DNA of 64,000 nt from Buchananella hordeovulneris (GTDB taxonomy: Bacteria > Actinomycetota > Actinomycetes > Actinomycetales > Actinomycetaceae): NCBI RefSeq assembly GCF_001907235.1, contig NZ_MQVS01000005.1, positions 122,222-186,221 of the forward strand, read 5' to 3'. The position numbers were made by a program, and so were the translations under genes. Every line of letters begins with the position of its first letter. Position 1 is the first letter of the stretch. Of the stretch, positions 27,356 through 42,530 are shown in pieces. The notes beneath the pieces are model-generated. The model searched no databases. It was not told the DNA's origin and worked only from the letters and a program-made list of their open reading frames with translations.

Positions 27356-28509
27356 AGGTCTACCTCCTGATCCTGCTGGTGGCGGCCGCTGTCACTTTCC
27401 TGGCCACCCCCGTCGTGCGCCAGCTGTCTTTCCGCATCGGGGCGCTCAGCCCCGTCCGGGAGCGCGACGTCCACTCCGTGCCCACCCCCCGCCTGGGAGG
27501 ATTGGCGATGCTGTTGGGGGTCTTCGTCGCCCTCTTCTTGGCGCGGCTGACGCCCTTCCTGAAGGGACAGCTGCAAAGTCCGGAGTTAACGGCGGTGTTG
27601 GTGGGGGCCATTCTCACCTGCCTGTTGGGGGCAGCAGACGATCTGTGGGACCTGAGCTGGGAGCTGAAGATTGGGGGGCAGATCCTCATCGCCCTGGTCA
27701 CTGCCTACCTCGGGGTGACGCTCTACTCCTTCCCGCTCGCCGACCTCACGATCGGCTCGTCCCAGCTGTCGATGACGGTGTCCGTGATGGTCATCGTGCT
27801 GCTCATGAACGCCGTCAACTTCGTCGACGGACTAGACGGATTGGCCGCGGGCATGATGGGCATCGGGGTCTCCGGCTTCTTCATCTACAGCTACGTCCTG
27901 ACCCGGTTGACCGGTGCCCCCAGTTACGCCTCTTTGGCGACCGCGATCTCGGCGGCGATCATCGGGGTGTGCCTGGGGTTCTTGCCGCACAACTTCCATC
28001 CGGCCCGCATCTTCATGGGAGATTCCGGGGCGCTGCTGCTCGGCTTCCTCACGGGCTGCACCATCATCATCGTCACCGGGCAGATCGACCCCAACTCGGT
28101 GGCGACCGAACGGGTCGCCCCCGTGTGGCTGCCCGTCATCTTGCCGTTTGCCATCGTCATCCTGCCGCTGACGGACATGATTATGGCCGTGGTGCGGCGC
28201 ACCCGGTCAGGGCATTCGCCGTTCAAAGCTGACCGCATGCATCTGCACCACCGGCTGCTGCAGGCCGGGCATTCCGTTCCCCGCGCCGTGCTCGTGATGT
28301 ACCTGTGGACGGCGATCGTCTCCCTGGGGTTGTCAGCGGTGCTCGTCATTCCCCTCCGCTTCATCCTGCCCACCGTCGCCGGCCTCGTCGCGGTCGGCAT
28401 CCTGACCACCTGGACCGTCATGCCGGACATCTCCCACAACGAGGACGTGGCCGACCCGCCTGCCCCGGCCGAGGAACAGAAGGGAAGCAGCCATGCCCCG
28501 CAGCCTTGA
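27352..28509 (+). CDS. wecA: Undecaprenyl-phosphate GlcNAc-1-phosphate transferase
   Basis: 385 aa, about 11 membrane helices, MraY/WecA/TagO family. It transfers GlcNAc-1-phosphate to the lipid carrier, starting a cell-envelope glycan. P-T-P-R-L-G-G opens the family core, A-D-D-x-x-D lies in loop 2, N-F-V-D-G-L-D-G-L-A-A-G is the hallmark, and the late H-L-H-H-R-L is the WecA-type His motif. Orthologous to rfe of M. tuberculosis by position. The GTG start overlaps the tsaC stop. Confidence 0.92.
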   Translation: MKVYLLILLVAAAVTFLATPVVRQLSFRIGALSPVRERDVHSVPTPRLGGLAMLLGVFVALFLARLTPFLKGQLQSPELTAVLVGAILTCLLGAADDLWDLSWELKIGGQILIALVTAYLGVTLYSFPLADLTIGSSQLSMTVSVMVIVLLMNAVNFVDGLDGLAAGMMGIGVSGFFIYSYVLTRLTGAPSYASLATAISAAIIGVCLGFLPHNFHPARIFMGDSGALLLGFLTGCTIIIVTGQIDPNSVATERVAPVWLPVILPFAIVILPLTDMIMAVVRRTRSGHSPFKADRMHLHHRLLQAGHSVPRAVLVMYLWTAIVSLGLSAVLVIPLRFILPTVAGLVAVGILTTWTVMPDISHNEDVADPPAPAEEQKGSSHAPQP

Positions 28510-28930
28510 CCTGTTCGACGCCTTCACGCAGGTGGGGCGCCGCCTGTTTGGGCTGGCCGGCGGCATCGCCGGGGCCGCGTGCCTGACGGGCTGGCTAGCG
28601 GCTGAGCGCCCGGGCCTCGCGGCAGGTGCGATCGGCGGGGTGATCGTGCTGGCCATGGCCGCACTAGAGGCGGGCGCGCTGCGGCTGGTGGCCAGGCGCC
28701 CCGCCCTGGCAATGGCCGCCATCTTGGGCTCCTTCCTCGGTAAGGCCCTGCTGATGTTGGCGGCGCTCTTGGTGGGGCGCCTAACCGACACTGCCGCGCC
28801 CGCTGTGTTGTTCCTCACCTTAGTTGCGGGTATTCTCGGCACTACTGCGCTTGAGGTGCACGCTTTGGCGCGCATTCGCCCACTTCTGGACCCCCAAGCA
28901 GGGACTTCTGGCCCGCGCGGCGGCGAATAA
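28493..28930 (+). CDS. AtpI-like small membrane protein
   Basis: 145 aa with four hydrophobic helices. It lies directly upstream of atpB, in the same place as Rv1303 of M. tuberculosis, and overlaps wecA by 17 nt. Its sequence is only loosely like AtpI, which helps assemble the c-ring and may move magnesium. The role is taken from position and topology. Confidence 0.65.
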   Translation: MPRSLDLFDAFTQVGRRLFGLAGGIAGAACLTGWLAAERPGLAAGAIGGVIVLAMAALEAGALRLVARRPALAMAAILGSFLGKALLMLAALLVGRLTDTAAPAVLFLTLVAGILGTTALEVHALARIRPLLDPQAGTSGPRGGE

Positions 28931-28989
28931 ACAGGAGTAAGTCCAGGCAATAATCAGCTATTGTCACTGAGGCCGATCCACAACGACGA

Positions 28990-30627
<1,638 letters not shown>

Positions 30628-30628
<1 letters not shown>

Positions 30629-31461
30629 TGCGACCCACCTCCGCCGCGGCCCTGGCCGCCACCACTGGGCAGTGGACCTCGCTGCTGGCCTCCGGGCCGC
30701 GGCGGGGCCTGCCGCCTGCCCGTGAACTGTTCACCGTCGCTGACCTCCTGACGGGGCACCCGCGACTGGCTAGCGCCCTGACCGACACCGGGCGGTCTGC
30801 CACCGACCGGGCGGAGCTGTTGCGCGATCTGCTGGCCGCCCGCGTGGCCGCCGCGGAACTGTCGCCCGAGGTGTTGGACCTGCTGACCGGGCTGGTGCGC
30901 CACCGGTGGGCCGAACCGGCAGACCTGGCGGCGGCTTGCGAGACCCTGGGGCGCACGACGGTCCTGTTCGACGCCCAGCTGACCGACCAACTGGATGACG
31001 TGGAGCGGGAACTGTTGGCGCTGCTCGACGTGCTCGACGGCTCAGCGGAGCTACGCCAAGCCCTGGTAAACACCCGGGACTACACCACCGCCCAGCGAGT
31101 GGGGCTGTTCGAACACCTCTGCGGGGCACAACTGACCGAGCACACCCGCACCCTGGTCACCCGCGCCCTGACTATCAACGGGCGGCGGCCGCTGCGGGCA
31201 GTGCTGCGCGAGCTCATCGACGAATCGGCGGCTCGCCGGGACGAGCTGGTGGCGCTAGTGAGCTCCGTAGTGCCGCTCAGCCCCGCGCAGGAGGCGCGGC
31301 TGGCCGCAGCCCTCAAACGCATCTACGGCACCGAGGTGCTGCTCAACGTCACGGTCCGTCCCGAGATCGTCGGCGGCCTGCACATTCAGGTGGGGCAGGA
31401 CGTCATCGACGACACCGTTGGTGCCCGCCTGCGTACCGCCCGCCAAATCCTGGGCCAGTAA
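30628..31461 (+). CDS. atpH: ATP synthase subunit delta
   Basis: 277 aa, longer than the 178-aa E. coli protein but normal for actinobacteria. It connects the stalk to F1. The C-terminal segment G-G-L-H-I-Q-V-G-Q-D-V-I-D-D-T-V is the family signature. It overlaps atpF by one base. It is a stand-alone delta, not the b-delta fusion of mycobacteria. Confidence 0.92.
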
Positions 31462-31498
31462 GCCGCCCACGCCGGAACTGAAAGACAAAGGAACATAA

Positions 31499-33124
<1,626 letters not shown>

Positions 33125-33126
33125 GC

Positions 33127-35504
<2,378 letters not shown>

Positions 35505-35513
35505 GGAGGCGGC

Positions 35514-35777
35514 ATGGCGCTGCGCGTTGACATTGTCTCCCGCGTCGCCGACGTGTGGAGCGGCGAGGCGACGGCCGTGACGGTTCCGGCCGTCCACGGT
35601 GAGCTCGGGATTCTGCCCGGGCGCCAGCCCATCCTGGCGGCCCTCGACTCCGGCTCGGTGCGGGTGACTACCGCGGCCGGGCAGGAGCTGTCCTTCGATG
35701 TGCAGGGGGGCTTTGCGACGGTGGACAGCGACACGGTGACGGTGGTGGTCGACAACGCCGCTGCGCGCCTGGGCTGA
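35514..35777 (+). CDS. atpC: ATP synthase subunit epsilon, short form
   Basis: 87 aa. The N-terminal beta-sandwich is complete (H-G-E-L-G-I-L-P-G-R-Q-P-I-L-A-A-L), but the sequence stops at A-A-A-R-L-G. The usual C-terminal helical hairpin, which in other bacteria can rise and inhibit F1, is missing. Family members are commonly 120-140 aa. The stop is followed directly by the DUF2550 start, and the frame shows no sign of a shift. Inhibition of ATP hydrolysis must therefore come from elsewhere, perhaps the alpha tail. Confidence 0.9.
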   Translation: MALRVDIVSRVADVWSGEATAVTVPAVHGELGILPGRQPILAALDSGSVRVTTAAGQELSFDVQGGFATVDSDTVTVVVDNAAARLG

Positions 35778-35780
35778 GCC

Positions 35781-36161
35781 GTGGAGGGGGTCGTCGTCCT
35801 CAGTGCACTGGTGGTGGTGCTGCTGGCCTTGGCCTTGGCGCGCCAACGGGCACTGCGACACCGGCTCGGTACCTTTCCGTGCCTGCTGATTGGTCGCAAC
35901 GGACGGCAGCTGCGGGGCCTGCTCGTGTTCGCCTCGACCAACCTGTACATCTATCGCTCGATCTGGGTGGGCACCCGCCTGGTGCGCAGCTACCCGCGGG
36001 GGAGCTTTGAGATGCGGAACCTGCGGCTGACTGACCAGTGGGCGCGGGTGGAGATTCGCCAGGGTGAGACCTGTGAGGAGCTGCTGTTCGGGCGGGACGT
36101 GCACTCGGCGATCGTGGCGTGGATTGACGCGGCTGGCCCCCGCGAGGAACCGATTCTGTGA
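35781..36161 (+). CDS. DUF2550 membrane protein
   Basis: 126 aa from GTG, 3 nt after atpC. One N-terminal membrane helix is followed by a strand-rich basic domain ([13 protein letters not shown]). A DUF2550 protein always follows atpC in many actinobacteria, including Rv1312. Function is unknown; an ATP-synthase link is suggested by the constant position. Confidence 0.8.
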   Translation: MEGVVVLSALVVVLLALALARQRALRHRLGTFPCLLIGRNGRQLRGLLVFASTNLYIYRSIWVGTRLVRSYPRGSFEMRNLRLTDQWARVEIRQGETCEELLFGRDVHSAIVAWIDAAGPREEPIL

Positions 36162-36168
36162 GGCGAGT

Positions 36169-36861
36169 GTGCGGGTAGTTTTTGCCGATTGCGCGGTGAC
36201 GTACGCCGGGCGGCTGGATGCGCGCCTGGAGCGGGCCGTGCGGGTGCTCATGTTGAAGGCCGACGGCTCGGTGCTGGTGCACGCCGACGGGGGCTCGTAC
36301 AAGCCCCTGAACTGGATGAGCCCACCGTGCACGTTCGCGGTGGAGCAACCTGCCGCCGATCAGGCCCCCGAGGTCGCCGAGGTGTGGCGGGTGCGGGCCA
36401 CCAAGAGCGACGACGAGCTGACCATCGAGATCTACGAGGTGGTGGCCGACGTCGAACACGCCCTCGGCCAGGACCCGGGCCTGCTGAAGGACGGGGTGGA
36501 GGCGCACCTGCAGGAGCTGCTCGCCCAGCAGGTTGAGCTGGTGGCCCCCGGCGTGAGCCTGGTGCGCCGCGAGTACCCGACGGCGATCGGGCCGGTGGAC
36601 CTGCTGGTGCGCGACCCGGCGGGCGGGCACATCGCCGTGGAGGTCAAGCGGCGCGGCGAGATCGACGGCGTCGAGCAGCTCACCCGCTACTTAGAGCTGC
36701 TCAACCGGGACCCGCTGCTGGCCCCGGTGCGGGGGGTGTTTGCGGCCCAGCTGATCAAGCCGCAGGCCCGCGTGCTGGCGGCCGACCGCGGCATCGCTTG
36801 CCTGCTCTTGGACTACGCCGCCATGAAGGGCACCGACGATTCCGAGTCCCGCCTGTTCTAG
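36169..36861 (+). CDS. nucS: Mismatch-specific endonuclease NucS (EndoMS)
   Basis: 230 aa. The GTG at 36169 gives the family's usual start, [25 protein letters not shown] belongs to the N-terminal DNA-binding domain. The C-terminal nuclease domain has [22 protein letters not shown] and a late Q-L-I-K-P-Q. NucS cuts both strands at mismatches and replaces MutS/MutL in actinobacteria. Confidence 0.95.
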   Translation: MRVVFADCAVTYAGRLDARLERAVRVLMLKADGSVLVHADGGSYKPLNWMSPPCTFAVEQPAADQAPEVAEVWRVRATKSDDELTIEIYEVVADVEHALGQDPGLLKDGVEAHLQELLAQQVELVAPGVSLVRREYPTAIGPVDLLVRDPAGGHIAVEVKRRGEIDGVEQLTRYLELLNRDPLLAPVRGVFAAQLIKPQARVLAADRGIACLLLDYAAMKGTDDSESRLF

Positions 36862-36952
36862 GCGTGTGCCCGCGCTGGGCTGGGCGTGTCGAACCCAACC
36901 AGGCAAGATCAGGGATGGTTACCGCTGACACCTAGGACGCTAGGATCTGCGC

Positions 36953-37996
36953 ATGGATCTTCTTTCGGCTCCCAAAGTCAAACCGGGGGATCAGGTGGCA
37001 GTGCTGTCCCCGTCGTTCGCTGCGCCAGGTTTTGCGCCCGCAGTGCACGAGCAGGCGATGGAGCGACTACGTAGTGAGTTCTCCTTGGTGCCGGTGGAGT
37101 ATCCGACCACCCGGCAGTTAGGGGCCCCGCCAGCAGAGCGGGCCCGTGATTTGCTGGCGGCGTTTGCCGACCCGAGCATTAAAGCCGTGCTCGCCACCAT
37201 CGGTGGCGATGATCAGATAACGGTGCTGCGGCACCTGGACCGCGATACGGTGCGGGCAAATCCGAAGCCCTTCCTGGGTTACTCGGACAACACCCATCTG
37301 CACAACTACCTCACCGGTTGCGGTGTGGCCAGCTTCTACGGTGGCTCCACCCAAATCCATATCGGTGCGGGACCGGCCGTGGACGCGATCCATGCGGCCA
37401 GTTTTCGGGCAGCCCTGTACACAGGCGAGACTCTGGAACTGACGGAGCCGGGAGAGTCAGAAGACTACGGGCACGACTGGCTCGATCCGCGCGCCCTCAC
37501 CGAGTTCGGTCAGCGAGAGGAGACCGAGCCGTGGCAGTGGTCAGGAGCGGGGTACCGAGTTGCCGGGCGCGCCTGGGGTGGTTGCCTGGAGGTCGTCAAT
37601 GACATCCTGGCTGCGGGGCACCTGTCGCTCTCGCTGGCGGATTTGACCGGCAGTGTGCTGTTGCTGGAGACCAGCGAGGAGGTAGCACCTGTACCGGTGG
37701 TGCACCGGATGCTGCGAAACTTGGGGGAGCGGGGCATATTGGGCGTGGTCGCGGCGGTGCTCTTCGCCCGACCACCGGTGCGTACCTTCGCCCACACGCC
37801 CACAATGGAGGAGCGGCAGGTCATGCGGGCCGAACGCTATGACACATTGCGCCAGGTGGTGGAGCGGTACCAACCTGAGGCGGTCGTCTGCTGCGGGGTG
37901 CCGTTCGGGCACACTCGCCCACAGTGGATAGTTCCCTACGGTGGCAAGCTGACAGTCGACGGGCAGGCACGGCGCATTTGGGCCGACTACTCCTAG
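36953..37996 (+). CDS. S66-family serine peptidase (MccF/LD-carboxypeptidase type)
   Basis: 347 aa, no signal peptide. The nucleophile Ser lies in L-G-Y-S-D-N-T. The catalytic Glu is in G-G-C-L-E-V, and the His is in P-F-G-H-T-R-P. An N-terminal I-G-G-D-D turn also fits. MccF-like members cleave peptidyl-nucleotide antibiotics such as microcin C, while others recycle muropeptides. The cytoplasmic location and the absence of a signal favour the MccF side. No toxin synthesis genes are nearby. Confidence 0.85.
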   Translation: MDLLSAPKVKPGDQVAVLSPSFAAPGFAPAVHEQAMERLRSEFSLVPVEYPTTRQLGAPPAERARDLLAAFADPSIKAVLATIGGDDQITVLRHLDRDTVRANPKPFLGYSDNTHLHNYLTGCGVASFYGGSTQIHIGAGPAVDAIHAASFRAALYTGETLELTEPGESEDYGHDWLDPRALTEFGQREETEPWQWSGAGYRVAGRAWGGCLEVVNDILAAGHLSLSLADLTGSVLLLETSEEVAPVPVVHRMLRNLGERGILGVVAAVLFARPPVRTFAHTPTMEERQVMRAERYDTLRQVVERYQPEAVVCCGVPFGHTRPQWIVPYGGKLTVDGQARRIWADYS

Positions 37997-38118
37997 TCAG
38001 TTACCCACCTGTGTCCGGAGCGCTCTCGTTCTCGCGGGGATCAGCGTTTTTCGGGTATGGCCCGCGCTGGGCCGGGTGGCCCGCGGGGCCGGGCGGCGGG
38101 GGTGGCAGAATTGAGGGC

Positions 38119-39324
38119 ATGGAGCAGATCACTGGCGCCCTGCGCGGGCGCATCGTTCTTCCCGACTCGGTGCTCGACGACGGCGTTGTGGCCTGGGCGG
38201 GGCAAGACCTAGTTTTCGTTGGCCCGGTTGACGCGGCCCCGGCACCCTACCTGGAGGCGGCCGAACCAGTGGCCGGCTACGTCCTGCCGGGACTGGTGGA
38301 CGTGCACTGCCACGGTGGGGGCAGCGCGTCGTTCCCGGACGCCACCACCTACGAGGAGGCGATGGTGGCGGTGCGGGAGCATCGCCGCCACGGCACCACC
38401 ACGCTGGTGGCCTCGACGGTGACCGCCGCCCCGCAGACGCTGCGGGAGCGCACCAAGTTGTTGGCCCAGCTGTGCGACGACGGCGAGCTGGCCGGGATTC
38501 ACTGGGAGGGGCCATTCGTCTCGCACGAGCGCTGCGGGGCCCAAGACCCGACCCTGATTCAGCCCCCGAATGCTGCCCTGACAGCGGAGCTGTTGGAGCT
38601 GGGGCGCGGGCACGTGGTGACCATGACGCTGGCCCCCGAGAAGGAGGGTGTGACCGGCCCGGGTGGGGTGAGTGAGGTCCTGATCCGCGGCGGGGCGCTA
38701 CCGTCGTTCGGGCACACCGACGCCGGGCCGGCGGAGACCCGGGCGGCCATGGAGTGGGCCCGCCAGGTGCTGGCGGACACACCGAACCGCCGCAGTGACC
38801 ACGCGACGATCACGCACCTGTTCAACGGGATGACGCCGCTGCACCACCGCACCCCCGGCCCGATCGCCGAGATATTGGCCGACGCGGTGCGCGGCGGGGT
38901 GATCGTGGAGATGGTGGGCGACGGCACCCACCTGCACCCGAGCGTCGTGCGCGACGTCATCGAGATTGTCGGCCGGGACCACGCCGTCCTCATCACCGAC
39001 GCGATGGCCGCGGCGGGCATGCCCGACGGCCAGTATCGCCTGGGAAGCCAGGACGTGACTGTCGCCGACGGCGTGGCGCGCCTGACGGGGGGAGACTCCA
39101 TCGCGGGCGGGACGGCACACCTGCTGGATGTGGTGCGCACCAGTGTCGACGGCGGCGTGTCGTTGGTCGATGCCGTGTACTGCGCCTCCCTGGTGGGGGC
39201 CCGCATCATTGGCTGCCAGGACCAGGTTGGGTCGCTGGCGGCGGGCAAGCGCGCCGACCTAGTGGTAGTCGACGACACCCTGCACCCCCAGCGGGTGGTG
39301 CGCGCCGGCGCGGTGGTGGACTGA
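38119..39324 (+). CDS. nagA: N-acetylglucosamine-6-phosphate deacetylase
   Basis: 401 aa amidohydrolase. The open frame extends upstream, but the ATG at 38119 gives a normal length. V-D-V-H-C-H-G binds metal near residue 62. Then come H-W-E-G-P-F, F-G-H-T-D-A, T-H-L-F-N-G-M, and the catalytic Asp in L-I-T-D-A-M. The product GlcN6P enters glycolysis or wall synthesis. No nagB is present in the window. The following small gene starts 4 nt after its stop. Confidence 0.93.
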   Translation: MEQITGALRGRIVLPDSVLDDGVVAWAGQDLVFVGPVDAAPAPYLEAAEPVAGYVLPGLVDVHCHGGGSASFPDATTYEEAMVAVREHRRHGTTTLVASTVTAAPQTLRERTKLLAQLCDDGELAGIHWEGPFVSHERCGAQDPTLIQPPNAALTAELLELGRGHVVTMTLAPEKEGVTGPGGVSEVLIRGGALPSFGHTDAGPAETRAAMEWARQVLADTPNRRSDHATITHLFNGMTPLHHRTPGPIAEILADAVRGGVIVEMVGDGTHLHPSVVRDVIEIVGRDHAVLITDAMAAAGMPDGQYRLGSQDVTVADGVARLTGGDSIAGGTAHLLDVVRTSVDGGVSLVDAVYCASLVGARIIGCQDQVGSLAAGKRADLVVVDDTLHPQRVVRAGAVVD

Positions 39325-39328
39325 GCCC

Positions 39329-39622
39329 ATGCCGTCGTCGCGCCGCTCCTCTCGCCGCCCCTACCACGCCGGGCACGTCCCCCTTGACCCGGCGCGGCTG
39401 GCCAGCGTGCCGCGCACCGAGACCGGGCCGGGCGGGGCCCAGTTCACGGTGCGGCAGCTGCGGGGCAACGAGCGGACCTACACGTGCCCGGGCTGCCACC
39501 GACCGATCCCGCCCTACACGGCACACGTGGTGGCGTGGAGCAACGAGCACCTGTTCGGGCCCGAGCGCGGGCTGGAGGAGCGGCGCCACTGGCACACGGA
39601 ATGCTGGCGGCGCGCGAAATGA
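39329..39622 (+). CDS. Small zinc-finger-like protein of conserved actinobacterial type
   Basis: 97 aa. A basic N-terminus (S-S-R-R-S-S-R-R) is followed by C-P-G-C-H-R-P-I and a later H-W-H-T-E-C-W. The four Cys/His ligands suggest one zinc site. I recall similar small actinobacterial proteins misnamed ATP/GTP-binding, but no function is known. It lies between nagA and the hydrolase, close to both. Confidence 0.65.
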   Translation: MPSSRRSSRRPYHAGHVPLDPARLASVPRTETGPGGAQFTVRQLRGNERTYTCPGCHRPIPPYTAHVVAWSNEHLFGPERGLEERRHWHTECWRRAK

Positions 39623-39632
39623 AGGAGGACCA

Positions 39633-40406
39633 GTGCTGTTAGGGCACACCGTCTTTGGTGATCTGCACGCAGCGATCCCGTACGTGCTGCTGCACGGCTT
39701 CCCGGTCGATAGCCGCATGTGGCGGCCCCTGGTGCCGCTGCTGGAGGGGCCGGTCATCACGCTGGACGCCCCGGGGTTCGGCACCTCGGCCCACCTAGTG
39801 GGGCCCGACGGGGCCAGCGAGGTGGCGGGGCTGGCGGGCTACGCCGATGCGGTGGCCGCCACCCTGCACCACCTGGGGGTGGAACAGGCCGTGTGCGTGG
39901 GACTGTCGATGGGCGGTTACGTGCTGGCCGAACTGGTGCGCCGCCATCCGGAGCGCCTGGCAGGCCTGGTCTTTGCCGACACCAATGCCCGCGCCGACAC
40001 CGCCGCCGCCCGCGCCACTCGCCTGACGCAGGCCGACCAGGCGCTGCGGGAGGGAGCCACCGTGGTGGCCGGAGCCCCCGCCAACCTACTCGGGGCCACG
40101 ACGCTGGCCACTCGGCCGACGGTGGTGGCCGACTTCCGCCGGTGGGTGGCGCAGGCCCCCGGCGGCGCCATTGCCTGGGCCCAACGGGCTATGGCGGCCC
40201 GCCCGGCGGCTTTCGAGACTTTGGCCACGGTGGGGGTGCCGAGCCTGGTGGTGCGGGGACAAGAAGACACCGTGGCCAGCGCCGCCGTCAGTCAGGAACT
40301 GGCCGACGTTTTGGGCTGCGATCTGGTGGAGATTGCCGCCGTGGGGCACTTCCCGCCGGTGGAGGATCCGGTGGCGCTGGCCCGGGTGCTAGTCACGTGG
40401 CGTTAA
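39633..40406 (+). CDS. Alpha/beta-hydrolase
   Basis: 257 aa from GTG, with AAGGAGG upstream. The nucleophile elbow is G-L-S-M-G-G (near 95), and the catalytic His is in V-G-H-F-P-P near the end. The acid is probably in G-Q-E-D-T. L-L-H-G-F-P-V-D near residue 20 gives the oxyanion region. Substrate unknown; likely an esterase or peptidase-like member. Confidence 0.85.
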   Translation: MLLGHTVFGDLHAAIPYVLLHGFPVDSRMWRPLVPLLEGPVITLDAPGFGTSAHLVGPDGASEVAGLAGYADAVAATLHHLGVEQAVCVGLSMGGYVLAELVRRHPERLAGLVFADTNARADTAAARATRLTQADQALREGATVVAGAPANLLGATTLATRPTVVADFRRWVAQAPGGAIAWAQRAMAARPAAFETLATVGVPSLVVRGQEDTVASAAVSQELADVLGCDLVEIAAVGHFPPVEDPVALARVLVTWR

Positions 40407-40833
40407 CGCTGCGTCCGGTCTCTTCCCAGCCGGGCAAGAGACGATCAAGTGCCGCTGTCAAAGCGATGGAGTCCCCATCGCGGCCGCCCTGGCCAATGAC
40501 CAGCGGTGCTGGCTCGGCCGTGAGCTTAATTGTGCGGAAGCGATCGAGAAAGCTGAGCGGCGCGGTTAGTACGTAGAACTGTCCATCTGTACCAACGCCC
40601 ACGGTGCGATCCAGGCGCAGGTACCAACCCGTTACGGAACTTTTGGCTTGCGAACCGTTGTAACCCTGCACCCGCAAATTGGTGGGAGCCAGGCCCGCGC
40701 GACGGGCGGCTGCCACAAAAAGAGTCAGATATTGGGCGGCCTGGGCGGCCTCGGCGGCCTGGCGCTTACGCGCCAACTCGGCCTGGCGAGTGGCGTTGGC
40801 GCGGCGGCGGCTGGCCCAGTCTTCTTCGTGCAT
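40393..40833 (-). CDS. Hypothetical cytoplasmic protein
   Basis: 146 aa from the ATG at 40833, preferred because AGGGGG lies 5 nt upstream. An earlier in-frame ATG (40905) lacks a site. An N-terminal helix is rich in Arg, Ala and Gln (R-R-R-A-N-A-T-R-Q-A-E-L-A-R-K-R), followed by a small alpha/beta domain (L-R-V-Q-G-Y-N-G). Not recognised. It overlaps the hydrolase tail by 14 nt and is divergent from the next gene. Confidence 0.6.
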   Translation of the reverse strand: MHEEDWASRRRANATRQAELARKRQAAEAAQAAQYLTLFVAAARRAGLAPTNLRVQGYNGSQAKSSVTGWYLRLDRTVGVGTDGQFYVLTAPLSFLDRFRTIKLTAEPAPLVIGQGGRDGDSIALTAALDRLLPGWEETGRSVNAT

Positions 40834-40922
40834 AAACGCCCCCTGGTGTATTGCGCGACACAGCGCGAGTCGGCAGCTCGTCGTATTGTCTTGGGATTGT
40901 GTCATATCACCGAGGAGTGGCT

Positions 40923-42530
40923 TTGAAGAATATTCGGCTCACGTTGCGCCACCTGGTGGCCCTATTGGGGGCGCTAGCCGCCGTCTTCGCCTTGGTGGCG
41001 GTGCTCTCCCTGACCGTATGGAAGCCCGTCGAACGCATTAACGCGGCGCTGACGGGCCAGCGGGCGCCCTACGTGCTCACCGCCCCCGGCGTGCTTTCGC
41101 TTTATCCCGGTGATGTCACGATCACGGTCAAGGCGGCCGGGGCGGACTCCCCGGTGGTGCTGGCCCTCGGGCGCAGCGCGGACGTCAAAGCCTGGGTGGG
41201 GCAGGCCGAGCACGCCACCGTCGTCGGCATCGTCGACTGGGAGACCTTGCAGGTAGACAAATCCGCTGCCGCGCCCCCGGCCTCCGGTGCCCCCACCGCC
41301 GCGGCCACCCCGAGCGCGGAAGGCAGCGCAGCCCCGGAGGACGCCAATCCGGCAGGTTCCGACCTGTGGATCAAAGAGGCCACCGGCACCGGGCAGGCGA
41401 CTTTGCAGTGGAGCCCCGCTCGTGCTGAACAGGTGTCGATTCTGGCCGCCACGGACGGCCTGCAGGCCGCCCCACAGGTGACGATCTCGTGGAAGGCGCC
41501 GCCGCAGCGCAGCTTCTTCACCCCGGCCCTGCTGCTCACCGCCTTGTTTGCGGCCGCTGCAGCTGGCGTCTGGTACCTGGAGTCGGTGGAGAACCGGGAG
41601 CGGGCACGTCGTCGGGAGGTAGCCGCCAAGCGCGCGGCCCGGCGGGCCGCGACCTCCTCCATGCTGGCCACTATTGACCCGCACGCCGTCGCCCCGGTCT
41701 CGCGCCGCGAGGTGGTGGAGCCGGAGGAAGACACGCCCGCCCTGACCGGCATAGCTGGTTTCGTCTCGGGACTACTGGCGCGCTTCACCGCTCCGCGGGC
41801 CGGGCAGGCAGAACCAACGGATCCTCCCGCGACGGCCGTGCCGAGCCCGGACCTGTCGGTGGCGGCCGCGGCCGCGCCGACCGCTGCCGCAGTAGTCGAT
41901 TTGCCGCCGCCGACCGCCGAACCACAGCCTGCGGCGGAGGCGACCAGCGCCGGTGACCGCAAGTCGTTGGCGGCGCGCTTGGCCCGCAAGGTGGCGGCCA
42001 AGGCGGGCGTTGCAGCTCAGGAGTCCCTCGGGGAGCTGGCTGATGAGCAACTAGCCAAGCTGGAAGACGCTGACGGGCTGACGGCGCTAGGGCAGTCCCT
42101 GCCGCAGGCTGACGAGTCGCCCCTGGCGGCCGTGACCCCCGACTGGGCGCAGGCGAGGCAAGAACTCGAGGCAGTAGCGGCGGACGAATCCGTTGGCTCG
42201 CTCGGGGAGGCGGCGCAGGCGTTAGCGGACGGCGACGTTGCCGGGCGCCTGCAGGAAGCTGCCGAAGGACTGGCTGGGCGCGGGCTGCAGGGCGGTGCCA
42301 AGGCCGCCGGGGCCTTCGTGCTCAAGAAATGGCGGAAGGTCAAGCCCGCCCCGGCCCAAGCGGCGCTGCCAGAGTTCACCGAATTGGCCGACGCCCCCGC
42401 CCCGGACGGGCAACCGTCGACCCCGCCGCCCGCAGCTGAGGACTTCGGCCCGGCCCCGCTGCAGGGGCTGCTACAGCGCATGAAAGAGCGGGGCCTGGAA
42501 GTGGATTTGCCTCAGGAGGAGGAACAGTGA
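40923..42530 (+). CDS. Two-helix membrane protein with long charged tail
   Basis: 535 aa from TTG, with GAGGAG 5 nt upstream. One membrane helix lies near the N-terminus (about 12-32) and a second near residues 205-222. Between them is a strand-rich outer domain (Y-V-L-T-A-P-G-V-L-S-L-Y-P-G-D-V) with a Pro/Ala linker. The cytoplasmic C-terminus is about 300 residues of Ala/Glu/Arg-rich helix and Pro-rich linker. Not recognised. The 4-nt overlap with the following lipoprotein gene and that gene's overlap with a thioredoxin-TPR gene make a coupled trio, probably an envelope complex. Confidence 0.6.
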   Translation: MKNIRLTLRHLVALLGALAAVFALVAVLSLTVWKPVERINAALTGQRAPYVLTAPGVLSLYPGDVTITVKAAGADSPVVLALGRSADVKAWVGQAEHATVVGIVDWETLQVDKSAAAPPASGAPTAAATPSAEGSAAPEDANPAGSDLWIKEATGTGQATLQWSPARAEQVSILAATDGLQAAPQVTISWKAPPQRSFFTPALLLTALFAAAAAGVWYLESVENRERARRREVAAKRAARRAATSSMLATIDPHAVAPVSRREVVEPEEDTPALTGIAGFVSGLLARFTAPRAGQAEPTDPPATAVPSPDLSVAAAAAPTAAAVVDLPPPTAEPQPAAEATSAGDRKSLAARLARKVAAKAGVAAQESLGELADEQLAKLEDADGLTALGQSLPQADESPLAAVTPDWAQARQELEAVAADESVGSLGEAAQALADGDVAGRLQEAAEGLAGRGLQGGAKAAGAFVLKKWRKVKPAPAQAALPEFTELADAPAPDGQPSTPPPAAEDFGPAPLQGLLQRMKERGLEVDLPQEEEQ

